From NCBI RefSeq assembly GCF_905220365.1, contig NC_061152.1, positions 1,043,001 through 1,107,000 of the forward strand: a DNA stretch of 64,000 bases. The letters are read 5' to 3'. Position 1 is the first letter of the stretch. Every line of letters starts with the position of its first letter. Positions 33,236 to 44,905 of this stretch are shown here, one piece after another. A model generated the notes under the pieces. That model had not been told where the DNA came from. It saw only the letters and a program-made list of their open reading frames with translations, and made no database searches. The stretch is from Vanessa cardui (lineage: Eukaryota > Arthropoda > Insecta > Lepidoptera > Nymphalidae). The translations under genes and the position numbers were made by a program.

Positions 33236-33390
33236 GACCTCATGGTCCAGTCGCTGGATATAAGGCTACAGATCCCGGGGTTCTCCGTTCAAATTCCAAG
33301 TCAAGCGAATAAAATACTCTTGGGTTGTTCCATCTAAAAATTCTCATAAACAGCCATAGATCTGGAAGTTGGTATAGTGTCTACCCAGGG
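33236..33390 (+). mobile_element. Third tRNA-like SINE candidate
   Basis: CATGGTCCAGTCGCTGG (A-box-like) and CCGTTCAAATTCC (B-box-like) 50 bp apart, then a unique body. Only copy in the window. Confidence 0.45.
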
Positions 33391-33605
33391 GCGTAGCTAC
33401 CGACGTATCTGCCGTATCAATTATACGGGGCCCCCGGGCTACGGGGGCCCCTAACACACGTAAACAAAAGACAGATGACAGACAGATAATTATAATGAAT
33501 AAATATTTCTTTAAATTTTATGCAATTATTTTTGTAAGAACGCTTTATCCTTCCTAAGGGCCCCCAAACAATTTTTTATACAGGGCCCCGTCAAGGCACG
33601 CTACG
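33390..33605. repeat. G1-type element
   Basis: Starts CAGGGGCGTAGCTACCGAC (hAT-like opening), then GGGGCCCCCGGGCTACGGGG. The other end is TACAGGGCCCC. No clean terminal repeat pair. Confidence 0.45.
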
Positions 33606-33794
33606 ATTCTGTGTCTACCTTGCCTCTGACAGCACGTAAAGATATCCTGTACCTGAACTATTTCATTTGGATTACCTGCCTGGTTACCTCCTTTGAGATC
33701 ACACGTACAGCGTGTAAAGTTCCCACAGCTGGGATAAGATCTCTGTCTTTGAGAAGCATCACATTCCACGCAGCAAGCAGCTCCAATTTAAGGA

Positions 33795-34075
33795 GAAGTC
33801 ATATCATTCAGTACAAGATTATGCAGACGATACAAAAGCTTAGTTAATACCTGTTGACTTCCAGGCAGGATATATAACATACATATATAATTGTATTTAA
33901 CTAACATGACTGTATTATTAAATGTTTAAAAAGAGTAGCTACTGAGTTTCTTGCCGGTTCTTATGGGTAGAATCTGCATTCCGAACCGGTGGTAGCTTCA
34001 CTTAGTTGTAAAATGACGATTCAAAAGTGCTTGTAAAAGCCTACTTGAATAAAGTTTATTTTGATTTTGGATGCA
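33795..34075 (+). mobile_element. R2 non-LTR 3' end
   Basis: Sense copy including the ORF end (CATTCAGTACAAGATTATGC). Confidence 0.85.
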
Positions 34076-34135
34076 AGTTGATTCACATGTGCCAGAATGT
34101 CTTTGAAATTAGACTCGTGCAGGTTTCCTCACGAT

Positions 34136-34446
34136 ATTTACTAATACAATAAAGTAGTATAGCCCTGGTGTACCAGCATGACCAAGCTTCATCACATACA
34201 TAAGGCTTTCATGTAGAAATCTTTCCTGGTAACTCTTAAGAAATTTGTAAGCATAGGTATTATAAGTATTTGCTCTTATCAAAGTTCGTTGACCTTTCAA
34301 ATTTTATTATCAAATGCGACATTACGATATAAATAATCAAATACGACACTAACACATTTGCCCACTCGTGGGAAAATACGTACCTAATTCAAAAATGCTT
34401 TTCCGTCTTTTGAATCAAAAATTTTCAACCTATTGTTAGCTTTTTT
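34136..34446. other. No gene seen
   Basis: Unique AT-rich DNA. A short S1 remnant lies at 34078-34135. Confidence 0.4.
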
Positions 34447-34735
34447 TTAAGTTTAGGTTGGCGGACGAGCATATGGGCCACCTGATGGTAAGTGGTCACC
34501 AACACCCATAGACAATGACGCTGTAAGAAATATTGACTATTCCTTACATCGTCAATGCGCTACCTACCTTGGGAACTAAGATGTTATGTCCTTTGTGCCT
34601 GTAGGTACACTGGCTCGCTCACCCTTTAAACCGGAACACAACAATACTGAGTGCTGTTATTTGGCGGTAGAATAACTGATGAGTGGGTGGTACCTACCCA
34701 GACGGGCGTGCACAAGGCCCTGCCACTAAGAGTGG
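34447..34735 (-). repeat. R1 repeat, full length
   Basis: One of the best antisense copies, GGTTGGCGGACGAGCATATG to CACAAGGCCCTGCCACTAAG. Confidence 0.87.
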
Positions 34736-34847
34736 TAAATTATTTTAAATATAATATTTATAAATCATCAATAAAGCCTGTATAGCTTCTAGTTATTGAG
34801 TTATATTCAATCACAGAATTATATAAATGTAATGAATACTCTTTGCT

Positions 34848-34967
34848 TTCCTTCGCCGCCGAGCACGAGATGAATTATAAACACAAATTGAGTGAATATT
34901 CAGTGGTGCTATGAACCCGCAATCATCGGTTAAGAGGCGTTCTAACCACTGGGCCATCTCGGCTATA
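34848..34967 (-). mobile_element. S1 SINE, head half
   Basis: Antisense copy keeping only CCGAGCACGAGATGAATTAT through the tRNA-like head. Confidence 0.8.
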
Positions 34968-35084
34968 ATAAGCATATTTTCGTTATTCGAAACAGCCTGG
35001 ATACGACCGTCTCATTCCCGAGGTGTGCAGTTAAATAGATCGAGTCTTACAGTGAGTATAAATAATAAAGGATAAAAAAAAAGT

Positions 35085-35362
35085 ATCAGCCTGTAAATTT
35101 CCCACTGCTGGGTTAAGGCCTCCTCTTGCATTAAAGAGAGGTTTTGGAACAAATTCCGCCACGCTGTTCCCATGTCGGTGGAATGCACATGTGTCTGAAT
35201 TTCGATGAAATTAGACACATGCATTCCTAACGATGTTTTCCTTCACCGAGCACGAGATGAATTATAAACACATATTAAGCACATATATATAGTGGTGCTT
35301 GTTTGAACCCGCAATCATAGGTTAAGATGCACGCGTTCTAGCCACTGGGCCATCTCAGCTCA
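35085..35362 (-). mobile_element. S1 SINE, full length
   Basis: Antisense, with small deletions in the middle. Confidence 0.87.
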
Positions 35363-35504
35363 ATCGAACAAGGGTCCCTATCGATCCCAAGTGCGTTGCC
35401 CGCTTGGGTGAGACGTTCAAATTCTTGAGGTCCCAGACAAGGTCAATAATACGCGAATTTCAGGGAGATTTATATATTTTTGAAATTATTATATGCTTTT
35501 AAAT

Positions 35505-35645
35505 AAAACTAGTTATAACGGATTTTAATCGCGTATATTAATTATTTTGGACATCCCGACGTTTCGAGCACTTTACAGCGTTCGTGGTCACGGGTAGACA
35601 GTCTACCCGTGTGTGTAATAATCGCGAAAATTTAAGACAACATTA
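35505..35645 (+). repeat. F1 repeat, one arm
   Basis: AACTAGTTATAACGGATTTT left arm and the CCCGACGTTTCGAGCACTTT core. The right arm is absent, and GGGTAGACAGTCTACCCGTG forms a small palindrome instead. Confidence 0.65.
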
Positions 35646-35689
35646 ATATATGCTGTCTCTCTTGCCTAGGTAATTACAATCTATAAATA

Positions 35690-35905
35690 TAATAAAATTG
35701 GAGTGTCTGTTTGTGTAATAGCCCTTTGTTACTCAATGCGTATGTTTGTATACACGGTACATATACCAAAATAACATTTCTTACAATTTTTGTCGGTCTG
35801 TCTGTCTGTTTGTTCCGCCTAATCTCTGGAACGGCTGGACCGATTTTGATGGCAATTTCACTGACAGATAGTAACTTAGGCTACAACAATAACATTTTGT
35901 TAAAT
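35690..35905 (+). mobile_element. H2 element
   Basis: Sense, 3' end replaced by an S1 head (35930-36014, minus). Confidence 0.75.
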
Positions 35906-36207
35906 TCAAACGCGCACTGAGTCGCACATGACAAAACAGTTGTACTCGCTTAGGTTTGAACCCGCATCGCTTAAGACGCACGCGTTCTAACCACTGACCC
36001 ATCTCGGCTCACATAATTAATTCCAAACAATCGATTGAAATTAATCGAACTCGCTACCGTATGAAACAAAGCCGTACCTAATATCTACTAAGTCATTAGC
36101 GTTTATTTATTAAATCATTACAGCTGTCAATCTAGTATATCCATACACGATGACGTCATAACACTACGTCACAACTCGTCCGACCCGTTTTTGTGATGAA
36201 TCTTAAA

Positions 36208-36265
36208 ACTGTGCCGCTGTGGCGCAGTGGTTTGTACGTGAGGTTGTCGGTTCAAATCCAATCGT
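36208..36265 (+). mobile_element. tRNA-like SINE head, another type
   Basis: GTGGCGCAGTGGTTTGTACG (A box) and GTCGGTTCAAATCC (B box) 20 bp apart. Too short and unpaired to be a tRNA gene. Confidence 0.4.
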
Positions 36266-36285
36266 TATTCAAATAATCAGTATTA

Positions 36286-36550
36286 TCACTACATAGTATA
36301 AAACAAAGTCGCTTTCTCTGTCCCTATATCCCTATGTGTGCTTAAATCTTTGAAACTACGCAACGGATTTTGATGCGGTTTTCTTAATAGATAGAGTGTT
36401 TCAAGAAGAAGGTTTTTGTATATAATACATGGACAATATAGCAAAGAAACACTGATGATTTCAGATGTAATGTGATGTCGTTAATAAACAAATTCTGTAG
36501 TATATTTAGTATCAGTATTGCACCCGTGCGAAGCCGGGGCGTATTGCTAG
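36286..36550 (+). mobile_element. H1 Helitron-like element, complete
   Basis: 265 bp, TCACTACATAG start, GAAGCCGGGGCGTATTGCTAG end, A|T target. Confidence 0.82.
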
Positions 36551-36751
36551 TCGATACATACAGTCGATAAAAAAAAAAACTCAAAAGGTCAACGAACTTT
36601 GACAATGTAATACGGAATATATAATGATGTTTCACACATTTGTATTTATATTAACATTTATATACCATTACGATTTAAATGTATATAGAAAGGATTATAT
36701 TAAGATAAATAACGTAATATCAGAGAATCTCAGGTATTATTTATTAGAGAG

Positions 36752-37033
36752 AGCTGAGATGGCCGCGTGGTTAGAACGCGTGCATCTTAACCGATGATTG
36801 AGGGTTCAAACCACCAAGCACTATATATATGTGCTTAATTTGTGTTTATAATTCATCTCGTGCTCGGTAAAGAAAAACATCGTAAGGAATGCATGTGTCT
36901 AATTTCATCGAAATTCTGCCACATGTGCATTCCACGAACCCGGATTGGAACAGCGTGGTGGAATATGTTCCAAACTCTCTCCTGATTACGAGGTCTTAGC
37001 CCAGCAGTGGGAAATTTACAGGCTGTTACTTTA
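36752..37033 (+). mobile_element. S1 SINE, full length
   Basis: Complete with a mutated B box (GTTCAAACCAC). Confidence 0.87.
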
Positions 37034-37189
37034 CTAGAGGATCTCCTGCGAATCTTCGCGTTCAATCAAAAGACTTTTTAGGAAAGTTTTCCTCTTTAAA
37101 AATAATTATTTTTTATATTGTTACATTTTAGTAAATTGCGTGATTTATAGTAAACAAGAATCATCTTTAATTTACTGCAACAATAGATA

Positions 37190-37640
37190 TTCTACCGCTA
37201 AACAACAGTACGCAGTATTGTTGTGTTCCCGTTTGAAGGGTGAGTGAGCCAGTGTGACTACAGGCACAAGGGACATAACATCTTAGTTCCCAAGGTTGGT
37301 GACACATCTATACTTTTATATTCTATACTAATATTATAAAGAGGAAAACTTCGTTAGTTTGTAATGAAATAACTCGAAAACTACTGAACCGATTTAAAAA
37401 AATCTTTCACCGTTCGAAAGCTACATTACCCACGAGCAACAAAGGCTATATTATATTTAGAAAAAAAATATGGTACCTTAAGATATTTGTAATTTTCCGA
37501 CACAAGGTATAAAAAATCGAATCAGAGTCATCTTACTTCTATTTTACAAATACGAAATCTATGCGGACGAAATCGCGGGCAAAAGTATATAATATAGACC
37601 ATTGTCTATTGGTGGTGACCACTTACCATCAAGTGGTCTA
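37190..37640 (+). repeat. R1 repeat split by H4
   Basis: R1 parts lie at 37190-37310 and 37592-37640. Confidence 0.7.
37318..37590 (+). mobile_element. H4 element nested in R1
   Basis: TATACTAATATTATAAAGAG start, AAAACTACTGAACCGATTTA, and GCGGACGAAATCGCGGGCAA near the end. Confidence 0.6.
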
Positions 37641-37845
37641 ATAGCTTGTTCGAAACCAATCCCATTAAAAATAAAAGACGCAGTACTGTTGGCGCTATCA
37701 GCAAAACAAATGACCATCTGATGATAACCATTTGATTAATCAAACCGCTACATAACATATCTACATATAGTATAATGAACATATATTTGATTAACATATT
37801 ACATTATATATGTGACAAATAGTTCCTTATTTATGTATTATTATT

Positions 37846-38225
37846 ACATAGTATAAAACAAAGTCGCTTATCGATCTGTATCTATGTATGCTTAGATCTT
37901 TGAAATTACGCAACGGATTTTGATGAGGTTTTTTTCAATAGATAGATTGATTCAAGAGGAAGGTTTATGTATATAATACATGTACAATATAGTAGAAAAA
38001 CTTACTAACGAGCACGGCCGCACAAGTGCAATGCAAGACAATAGAAACTACTAAAATTATCAGCGTTTCTTTACTATATTGTCCATGTATTATACACAAA
38101 AACCTTCCTCTCGAATCGCTCTATCTATTAAAAAAAATCCGCATCAAAATCCGTTGCGCAATTTTAATGATCTAAGCATACATATATACAGATCGATAAG
38201 CAACTTTGTCTGCTATGTAATGATG
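37846..38225. mobile_element. H1 inverted pair
   Basis: A plus copy (37846-38010) and a minus copy (38045-38225) face each other with their CTAG ends missing. Confidence 0.7.
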
Positions 38226-38309
38226 ACAATACACTAATATATAAAGAGTCCAATATCCATGAAAATTAAATCAATTTAAAATCAAAATTATCTATACTTG
38301 ACATTCTTT

Positions 38310-38590
38310 AAAATTACTTTCGAATCATATAGGGTTGAATAAAATGTAAAGTTACCACCAGTTCGGAAAATAGATTCTACTGAAGAGAACCGTCAAACTA
38401 CTACGTGCTTATAATTCATCATCATTCAGGAAAACATCGTAAGGAAACCTGCATGTGTCTTATTTCATCGAAATTCTGCCATAATTCATTCCACCAACCT
38501 ACATTGGAACAGCGTAGTGGAATGTATTCCAAAACTCCTCAAAGGGACGAGATCTTATCCCATCAGTGGGAAATATACTGTTGTTGTTAG
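38310..38590. mobile_element. R2 fragment then S1 fragment
   Basis: R2 minus (38310-38395) with a diverged tail. S1 plus (38405-38590) lacks its head. Confidence 0.65.
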
Positions 38591-38949
38591 TTATTTCATT
38601 ATTTATTATGCTGACCGTACTGTACAGGATAGCGTTTTAAAAACAAAATTTAAGCGTAAATATTGCTAAGAATGTTATTGATTGAAAATAATTTACAAAA
38701 CCGTCCATTCGTTTTGAGACAAAAGAGCAGACATATACAAAATCTCCGAATTAATAACCCTTCGCGTCGGGGGTTAACGACATACCCTACACGAGACAGA
38801 AATCCGCCCCAAATGCGAATACATCGTGGTCAGAAAGAGACAGATATATTTTGGTAAATACGTCCTCAAAATCGAGCAAAACATTTGGCAAAACCTGTTG
38901 TTTACAATACAATCACAAACGTAAACAAGAATTTACTCGTAGTCAAACA
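38591..38949. other. No gene seen
   Basis: Unique DNA. An AACCCTTCGCGTCGGGGGTT imperfect palindrome lies at 38757. Confidence 0.4.
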
Positions 38950-39234
38950 TACAACAACAGTCTGTAAATTCCCACTGCTGGGCTAAAGGCCTCCTCTCCC
39001 TTTGAGGAGAAGGTTTGGAACATATTCCACCACGCTGTTCCAATAATGGTGGAATACACATGTGGCAGAATTTTTATGAAATTTGTCACATGCAGGTTTC
39101 CTCACGATGTTTTCCTTCACCGCTGAGCACGAGATGAATTATAAAGTCAAATTAAGCACATGAATCAGCGGTGCTCGCCTGGGTTTGAACCCGTAATCAT
39201 CGGTTAAGATGCACGTGTTCTAACCACTGGGCCA
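38950..39234 (-). mobile_element. S1 SINE next to the cnc exon 1 donor
   Basis: Full-length copy in the same orientation as cnc. Its head starts 40 bp past the exon 1 donor. The exon 1 frame stays open through 25 intron codons into the SINE head, then stops. Confidence 0.9.
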
Positions 39235-39274
39235 CGACAAACATATGACCCACTAAATGTATGATAAGACTCAC

Positions 39275-40360
39275 CTCCTGAGTTAGCTCATCCCCGCTGT
39301 GATGCCCTTCATCGGGCTCCAATTTAACATCTGGCATATCCGAAACAGAGGACGTATCCATCTCGCTCACACCACTCGAACTAGCCGACGTAAAACTCGT
39401 GCTAGCTCTCTCCCTCTTCACGTCCAACACCAACTCCTCTTCGAACATTGGCGCCAATTCGTACGCCTCCGTATCCAACGGCGTGTTCTCCAAAAGGTAC
39501 TGTTCCAAGTTCTCTTGCTGCTGCTTAACATCCAAGCATTCCAGGTCATTCTTTAGCTCCTTGACATCGTCGAACAGTTCCTCGTAATCCTGGAGATCGG
39601 CTAAATTCTGGTGAAAGACCGAATTCGGTTCACCGACCTCCAACTTGCCCGCTTTCGCCGAGAAATACGGTACATAATCGTCGATAGCGTTATCGCTGTA
39701 CAAATCGTCGTCATCCTCCCTTTCCTTCTTGACCCTCACGACGATATCCTCGTCTGAATCCTGCTCCTTCTTGATCTGCATCTCATTTGGTATCAGAAAC
39801 TCATTCACATCGAAAGATCGACTTGATATCTCCGCAAATATATCAGACTCCGTGTGATTTTGCAGGAAGTCCGCTGATAGGGTTACAACAGCGTCGGGTT
39901 GGTCCGCTTGGGTTTCCTCCTCTACCTTCACTTCCTGCGCGACGTTTTCATCAGCCGATACATTGTCCTGGGCGTCATCGACCGCCTCCTGGGACAGCCC
40001 AGGCACGACTGTATCAGTCGCAACGTCATTAACTAAATATGTATGAATTGAACCCTGATTATACCATATCCGGGCATTGTTTTCCAAGTAATTGTACCGA
40101 CCTAGAGAATTTAACTCCTCGAATAATTGCCTTTCGTAGTTAACCAGAATGTGATCGAGGGATTTCGGGTGTACGAACCTCGGTCTGATTAGAGTCCTCG
40201 CTTCCTGTTCTAGGGACCAGTCGGACCCGTTCGATATGTGGAGACCTGCGAGCTGCTGCGTCTCCAGCTCGAAGTAATCGTCTGGGTTCGCTTTGAGGAG
40301 GCTCAGGACCAGTGCCAAGCGGAGCAGTTCGTCGCCGTAGAACTTCTTCAGCGCTATCAT
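39275..40360 (-). CDS. cnc: cap-n-collar (cnc), long CncC-type isoform, first coding exon
   Basis: CNC-bZIP transcription factor of the NRF1/NRF2 type, which drives oxidative-stress and detoxification genes with small Maf partners. The exon gives 362 codons from an ATG preceded by CAAA and by an in-frame TAA at 40384-40382. It ends GAG|GTGAGT, phase 0. Residues 1-24 (MIALKKFYGDELLRLALVLS...) are basic then hydrophobic, like the NRF1 N-terminal segment. Residues 59-92 (RPRFVHPKSLDHILVNYERQ and on) resemble the NRF1 block around HPKS. Acidic stretches lie near 142-155, 200-229 and 252-300, followed by a Ser/Thr-rich tail at 319-346 and an acidic end, consistent with transactivation regions. No bZIP is present here; that is expected on later exons. 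The gene call rests mainly on exons 2 and 4 joining in frame. A SINE lies 40 bp beyond the donor. Confidence 0.93.
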
Positions 40361-41180
40361 TTTTGTTTTATTTTTTCGAACTTATTTATATTCAGTCTTT
40401 GTTTGTAGTTGAGCACTAAATTAATGAGATCATAATCGAACGCGTATATTATTATCACTGAGCTAAACTCAAGTCCGATTAATTTTGTTTGTTTGTGTGT
40501 TTTCGTTGATTTTCCTTTTGCGTTTGTCGGGTGACATCTTGTCGAAACGTCACGAACACTTGGGCACGTTCCTCTCGTTTTCCGCGAACATTTTCCAAGG
40601 GAACATTATCACTGAGTCACTAGGATAAATTTTTAGTTAACACTGGCCGCGAGCCAATTAGTTCTCTAGTCCTCGTGTAGACCTAAGCAGGCAACGTAAC
40701 CTTGAATACGGCAGTCTTTAACAAAGGACGCTATTTTATACTATATTTATTTTTTTTAATTTCAAAAATGGACCAACAACTTATATTATTACGCACAACT
40801 TATATATGCACATGTTTAAATGAAACTTTCCTCGATACTGAATTAATTACGAGAATTCATTAACATTTGACATCAATTGATAATAGCACTAATTTAAAAT
40901 CCCAATTGAAATTATTTTATTAAAAAAAAAAAATTGAATTAAAAAGTCGACACGATAAAACACCCAATTCCAAATTTGAAATGATCGAGAGTTTAAGATT
41001 CGCGCGTTAACACGAAACAATGTCTTTGTCTGAAGTGACACGACACGCGCGCGCGCGCCGTGACGCTCGACGAGCTACTGCGACGAAATAAAGAATAACA
41101 TACGCGTTCAATGACCAGACCGCCTGGCCTTTAGTCCAGCCGTCCACAGACAACGAAGCATACGATTTGTATTACCATTT
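40361..41180 (-). promoter_or_regulatory. Upstream region of cnc exon 1
   Basis: About 0.8 kb upstream of the cncC ATG, with CpG-dense text at 41040-41100 (a CGCGCG run) and initiator-like TCAGTG words on the minus strand at 40615-40610 and 40458-40453. A TGAGTCA element lies at 40613-40619. An acceptor-like ATTTAG lies 54 bp before the ATG. The start site cannot be fixed from sequence. Confidence 0.4.
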
Positions 41181-41490
41181 CAATACAGAATGAACTTTAA
41201 ACTTAACAAAAAAACGTTCGATTTTTAAATTAAAATTATTTGAATTTTAGGATGTTCGAATTTATGTCTTTATTTTTTTCAATACAAGATGAACTTTAAA
41301 CTTACAAAACAAACATAAGAGTAACGTTCGATTTTTAAATAAATTATTTCGATTATTGGAAGTTTGTATTTCAAGCCCAGTTTTTTTCAACTCAACTGAA
41401 CTTTAAACTTACAAAAAAAACAGCATTAACGTTCGATTTTTAAATTAAAATTATTTGAATTTTTAGAAGTTCGAATTTCGGTCTCCATAT
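41181..41490. repeat. Degenerate three-unit tandem repeat upstream of cnc exon 1
   Basis: The block TGAACTTTAAACTTA, ACGTTCGATTTTTAAAT, TTGAATTTT recurs at 41191, 41290 and 41397 (spacing about 99 and 107 bp) with partial decay. Confidence 0.7.
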
Positions 41491-41881
41491 AATACGTCAA
41501 CGGTATAGTAATTCGTAAACACAAAACAAAAAATACTTATGCATTACATCGATGCGGAATCAAGTAAATTTCAAACATTATTGCGTACAAAACCAGCAAT
41601 CTATGTTGAACAGTTAGATAGTCACTGCGTTTACATCGGCTTTCTCATTACTTGGTACGAAATAACGAATTAAATATTGCGCGGTTACATTTACGTAAAC
41701 CGTTGATTATCGCTAACTGTTTTTGATGTACCAACGTGAATGCTGGTAGGTGGTCATGACGCCTATATACCACCAGCCTTGTACACCGGCTCACTCACCA
41801 TGGTAAGTATTACTGTTTAGCGGTATTTCTTGGCATTTTAAAAAAGTTTTTCATAAAACGTTCTGTTTTATCAAAAACGTT

Positions 41882-42125
41882 TGAAAAAGCGTGGAATTAA
41901 TACCTGTTGACTTCCAGGCAGGATATATTAATTTAAATAATTGTATTAACTAACATGACCGTATTTTTTTAAATGTTGAAATAGAGTAACTACTGAGCTT
42001 CTTGCTGGTTCATCTCGGAAGAATCTACTTTCCGAACCGGTGGTAGCTTCACTTAATTGTTAAATGACGATTCAAAAGTGCTTGTAAAAGGCCACTTGAA
42101 TAAAGTATATTTTGATTTTGATTTT
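41882..42125 (+). mobile_element. R2 non-LTR 3' end
   Basis: Sense copy from AAAGCGTGGAATTAATACCT to the TTTTGATTTTGATT tail. Confidence 0.86.
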
Positions 42126-42305
42126 CATACCCTACTAACATTATTGATCGAGAATCTTTCGAAAACCAATGGTTGCTGCTTCACAATCCTTGGCGCTGAT
42201 GTCAGCTGCATCACGACACACGTGTATCAGTAATCACGCTTATTGATATATTAGTAATTACGTTATGTATGTATATATTGTCATAAAGAAAGATACATAA
42301 TAAGG

Positions 42306-42601
42306 TATAGTACGACACAACTTACATCCGAATTAAGTACGCCATACCAAATTATCAATATTTATTTCTCATGTGAATATGATCTTTACACAAACGTAAT
42401 AACTTGTAATATCACACGACTTAATATATTCGTCAATTCGACGCGTCGCTTTACACGCACTCGCTGTCTCGGGTCGAACTGACGCGGGAATCTATAGCGA
42501 CGAATAGCGTCGAGTGGCGCGATATCGAGCTGTTTCTATTGGTTGTGCGAATCGGTTTTATTGAATTCGGCGATGCTACATCTAAGTTGTGTCGTACTAT
42601 A
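42306..42601 (+). mobile_element. M2 MITE
   Basis: 296 bp with ends TATAGTACGACACAACTTA and TAAGTTGTGTCGTACTATA (perfect 19-bp inverted repeat), extended imperfectly inward. The interior is CpG-rich: GACGCGTCGCTTTACACGCA and GACGAATAGCGTCGAGTGGC. See 63026 for the second copy. Confidence 0.85.
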
Positions 42602-43320
42602 GTACGATATTTTATTTTCAATTTAAAATTAGAAATAATGAAATATTATTTTTATAAAATCGTCAATTTTTATTTGACGTACGACTGGTAGCGTTCGGAT
42701 AATTTAACGTATGTTTGAAACTTAAAACTATGTCTGCGTTCGGATAATCGTAGTTTAACTGTAAAACGATCTAAGCTTTTATATCGCCTGTGATTACACT
42801 GGAACTCTTTTCATACCGTAACACAATATATATAATAATTATCATTATTATATTTAGTAAAAATTTGCTAACAATATCAAATGTGTTTGGAAGGCATTTT
42901 ATATTTACTCTGTGGTTATATTACTTGTCGCCCGAGGCTTCATCTAATAAAGAAAATCTTAAGTCTTTCCTTAGCTTACTAATTTCCTTCATTCATGATT
43001 TTTAACGAGGACGAATTGACTGGCCACCCCAAGAATTTAAAAATTGAATACCGCTTTTATAAAATAGTCATCACTAGCATACTTTAAATAAAATCCCCTA
43101 CGTAACCTTATTATTAGCATGAAAAAAAACTATATACATAAGTATACAATGCATTAACGAAACGTAAAATAAAAATATCCGAACGACGAAACAAGATAAA
43201 ATATTACGGATGCGCGCCAAAAAATTAAAAAAAAAAAAAAACAACAATGTACTTTCAGACAAAGACTTCAAAAATGACGGGTCTGTCATTAAAACAAATA
43301 TATACACACACAGACTTTAC
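42602..43320. other. No gene seen
   Basis: AT-rich with GCGTTCGGATAAT repeated at 42692 and 42738. Confidence 0.4.
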
Positions 43321-43324
43321 ATTG

Positions 43325-43395
43325 CTACTAGACTAGTAGACGCCCGCGGCTTCGCTTGCGTTTTATTTGGTTGTCATGTGTCAGGCATTAAAGTA
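43325..43395 (+). mobile_element. H3 5' part
   Basis: CTAGTAGACGCCCGCGGCTTCGC hairpin region, then TTGGTTGTCATGTGTCAGGC. Cut by the following S1. Confidence 0.6.
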
Positions 43396-43399
43396 GTAA

Positions 43400-43673
43400 A
43401 GTAAAGTAACAGCCTGTACACTTCCCACTGCTGAGATAAGGCCTCCTCTTCCATTAAGGAGAGTCTGTTCCAATGCGGGTTGGTGGAATGCACATGTGGC
43501 AGAATATCGATGAAATTAGACACATGCTTTCCTCACGATGTTTTCCTTTACCGAGCACGAGATGAATTATAAACACAAATTAACCACATATATATAACGG
43601 TGCTTGCCTGTGTTTGAACCCGCAATCGTCGGTTAGGATGCACGCGTTCTAACCACTGGGCCATCTCGACTCA
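43400..43673 (-). mobile_element. S1 SINE, full length
   Basis: Antisense; a 21-bp gap around GGAACATATTCC. Confidence 0.87.
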
Positions 43674-44057
43674 GATACTTTGAAAACCGTATAATTTAAT
43701 ACAATTGATTTTATTTGAAATTGGAATACAGTTAAACGTTAAAAAATGAAAAGCGAAGGGAACACACAAACAGACTACGGTACGTGAAAACTTTAATAAA
43801 AATTTAATTTTTTACGCATTTATTATTTATATAATATATATTATCACAAACATACATTACAATTTTATTTATACATAAAATTCGCATGTACATTTGAAAC
43901 AGATAATAAATGCAACGGAGTTTTACTGCGTTCCCTTTTTGAATTCGTCTTTCGAATGACTTAGCGGCCGTTACCCGTCATGGCGCTCATCCAAGATGGA
44001 CGAACATTTTAAATAATTTTACACTCACGATAACAATGTTTGTGCCGTTTTTTTTAT
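43674..44057 (-). other. Possible 3'UTR or retrocopy-like sequence
   Basis: The minus strand reads GCCATGACGGGTAACGGCCG then TAA, followed by 120 nt and ATAAATAAAATTGTAATG, a polyadenylation-like signal. No upstream exon is visible. Weak. Confidence 0.2.
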
Positions 44058-44185
44058 AGGTTGGCGGCGAGCATATGGGCCACCTGATAGTAAGTGGTCA
44101 CCATCACCCATAGACAATGACGCTGTGAAAATATTAACTATTCTTTACATCGTCAATGTGCCACCAACCTGACAACTGACGGAAT
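44058..44185 (-). repeat. R1 repeat, partial
   Basis: First half only. Confidence 0.8.
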
Positions 44186-44640
44186 GTCATCTATGATTTA
44201 TAATAATATAACAAAGAGGTTCTGCATGTTTGTAGGGCGCAATCTCAGGAACTAACGATACAATTAAAAAAAAAAAACTAAAAGTATTTACATTATTATA
44301 TTGCACCAGAGCCATAAACATTGTATATGGTAAGTTACTTTTATATTACATTAAATATTACACAAAATATAAGGATTCATAAATTTGGATCATGGTCAGA
44401 AATTCAAAAAAAAAAGTTTATAAACGTCAAAACATCTGTTTACAATTTTGATATAATTTAATAACAAAGACTAACTACTGGGTTTCTTGGCAACATACGC
44501 TATTCGATCTACATTACGAACTAGAGTTTTCCTAGCTTTAATTTAAATCAAATACATATATAAATATATATATGTTAGAGAGTATCCCTAATCACTACGG
44601 TGATATGTCATTGGAATCTATATCATAATTTATATCAGAC
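44186..44640. other. No gene seen
   Basis: Unique AT-rich DNA. Confidence 0.4.
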
Positions 44641-44642
44641 TA

Positions 44643-44905
44643 GCTGTTCCCGAGACCTTGTACGCATTTGAAATAAAAAAAAATATATTGTAGCCTAAGT
44701 TACTCCTTCCTATATCAGTTATCTGCCAGTGAAAATCCCGTCAAAATCGGTCCAGCCGTTCCAGAGATTAGCCGGAATAGACAGCCGGACAAAAATTGTA
44801 AAAAATGATATTTTGGAACATGTACCGTGTATTTATATACATACGCATTGAGTAAAAAAAGGGCTATTTTAATATTACAAACAGACACTCAAATTTTATC
44901 ATTGC
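44643..44905 (-). mobile_element. H2 Helitron-like element, near complete
   Basis: Family H2. In plus sense it starts GTAATATTAAAATAGCCC, passes CCGTTCCAGAGATTAGCCGG (reverse shown) and ends CTCGGGAACAGCTAG. Here the end is ACTAGCTGTTCCCGAGACCT. The CTAG end suits Helitrons. Confidence 0.75.

Noticed and set aside
36208..36265. Possible tRNA gene
   Set aside because: A- and B-box words are present, but arms do not pair into a cloverleaf; it is a SINE head.
39299..40032. Plus-strand frames over cnc exon 1
   Set aside because: They are antisense shadows of the 362-codon cnc exon.
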